6,352 nucleotides of DNA. Source: Bacteroidota bacterium (GTDB lineage Bacteria; Bacteroidota; Bacteroidia; Chitinophagales; Chitinophagaceae). The stretch spans positions 1-6,352 of the forward strand of contig JAEWBD010000047.1 of assembly GCA_023391315.1 (NCBI GenBank). The letters are read 5' to 3'. Of the stretch, positions 6,070 through 6,352 are shown in pieces (the first letter of the stretch is position 1; the number at the start of each line of letters is the position of its first letter). A program made the translations under genes and the position numbers. Under the pieces are notes generated by a model. It was not told where the DNA came from. It made no database searches and saw only the letters and a program-made list of their open reading frames with translations.

Positions 6070-6352
6070 ATGGAAAAGAAAAAAATAAAAGTACTTCAGG
6101 CCATACGGCAGGGCAAAGTGGGCGGTGGCGAATCGCACATTTTAAGCCTTGTAAAGCATATTGATAAAACAATATTTGAACCGGTAGTGCTTTCTTTTAC
6201 CGACGGGCAAATGATTACTGAATTAAACCATACAGGCATTGACAATTTCGTAATCCCTTCTGAAAAAGCTTTTGATTTTAGCACATGGAATAAAGTTAAA
6301 AAGCTAATGCAGCAGCAGCAGGTTGATCTGGTACACATACATGGTACAAGGG
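6070..6352 (+). CDS. Family 4 glycosyltransferase, N-terminal part (runs off right edge)
   Basis: The ATG at 6070 opens 94 codons that continue past the window. The sequence starts MEKKKIKVLQAI, the first beta strand of a GT-B fold, followed by GKVGGGESHILSLVKHI (15-31): the glycine-rich loop and first helix that mark GT4 enzymes (commonly GGxExxxxxL). FEPVVLSF (36-43) is the second strand, and VDLVHIHGTR (85-94) is the strand and loop that usually precede the end of the N-terminal subdomain. The donor-binding E-x7-E motif of the C-terminal half is out of view. GT4 enzymes are retaining transferases that add sugars to lipid-linked intermediates. It begins 16 bp after the AsnB-like stop codon with no promoter or terminator visible between, so it is likely in the same operon. 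A QQQQ run at 80-83 comes from CAG codons and looks like ordinary surface sequence. Confidence 0.87.
   Translation, partial: MEKKKIKVLQAIRQGKVGGGESHILSLVKHIDKTIFEPVVLSFTDGQMITELNHTGIDNFVIPSEKAFDFSTWNKVKKLMQQQQVDLVHIHGTR

Noticed and set aside
6308..6320. CAG triplet run as a possible microsatellite
   Set aside because: Only four in-frame Gln codons inside a conserved coding region; too short to suggest repeat instability.
6096..6338. 80-codon minus-strand Cys-rich frame at the right edge
   Set aside because: The Cys run is the complement of CAG codons in the family 4 glycosyltransferase, which has clear GT4 motifs on the plus strand.

Overview
The window looks like part of an exopolysaccharide or O-antigen-type glycan locus from a member of the Bacteroidota, possibly near Chitinophagaceae or Sphingobacteriales. 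The evidence is the AT-rich coding style, the near absence of Shine-Dalgarno sequences before the genes (A/T-rich leaders instead), and a sugar transferase with a VGNRPLP motif and C-terminal style that I associate with this phylum. The assignment is by impression; no search was run.

Layout. On the minus strand, positions 1-370 hold the first 123 codons of a membrane-anchored family 2 glycosyltransferase that runs off the left edge. A divergent intergenic region (371-526) carries an imperfect T-tract direct repeat and a weak Bacteroidota-type promoter candidate. From 527 to the right edge everything is on the plus strand and tightly packed: a stand-alone response regulator receiver; a sugar-phosphate transferase (initiating phosphoglycosyl transferase) fused to a degenerate receiver-like domain; a multi-spanning family 2 glycosyltransferase with D,D,QxxRW motifs; a soluble WbbL-type family 2 glycosyltransferase; a class II glutamine amidotransferase of the AsnB family; and the first 94 codons of a family 4 glycosyltransferase cut by the right edge. 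Junctions are a 5-bp gap, overlaps of 8, 4 and 13 bp, then a 16-bp gap, so the six genes are very probably one operon.

How they work together (inference). The phosphoglycosyl transferase would load the first sugar phosphate on undecaprenyl phosphate. The glycosyltransferases would extend the lipid-linked glycan, and the AsnB-like enzyme may amidate a sugar acid or other carboxylate in the glycan rather than serve asparagine supply. No flippase, polymerase or export gene is visible, so the locus must continue outside the window.

The most interesting part is the operon head: a receiver with an intact phosphorylation site directly precedes an initiating transferase whose N-terminus is itself receiver-like but has lost the acidic pocket and the conserved lysine. 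This suggests post-translational control of the committed step of glycan synthesis by a two-component-type signal.
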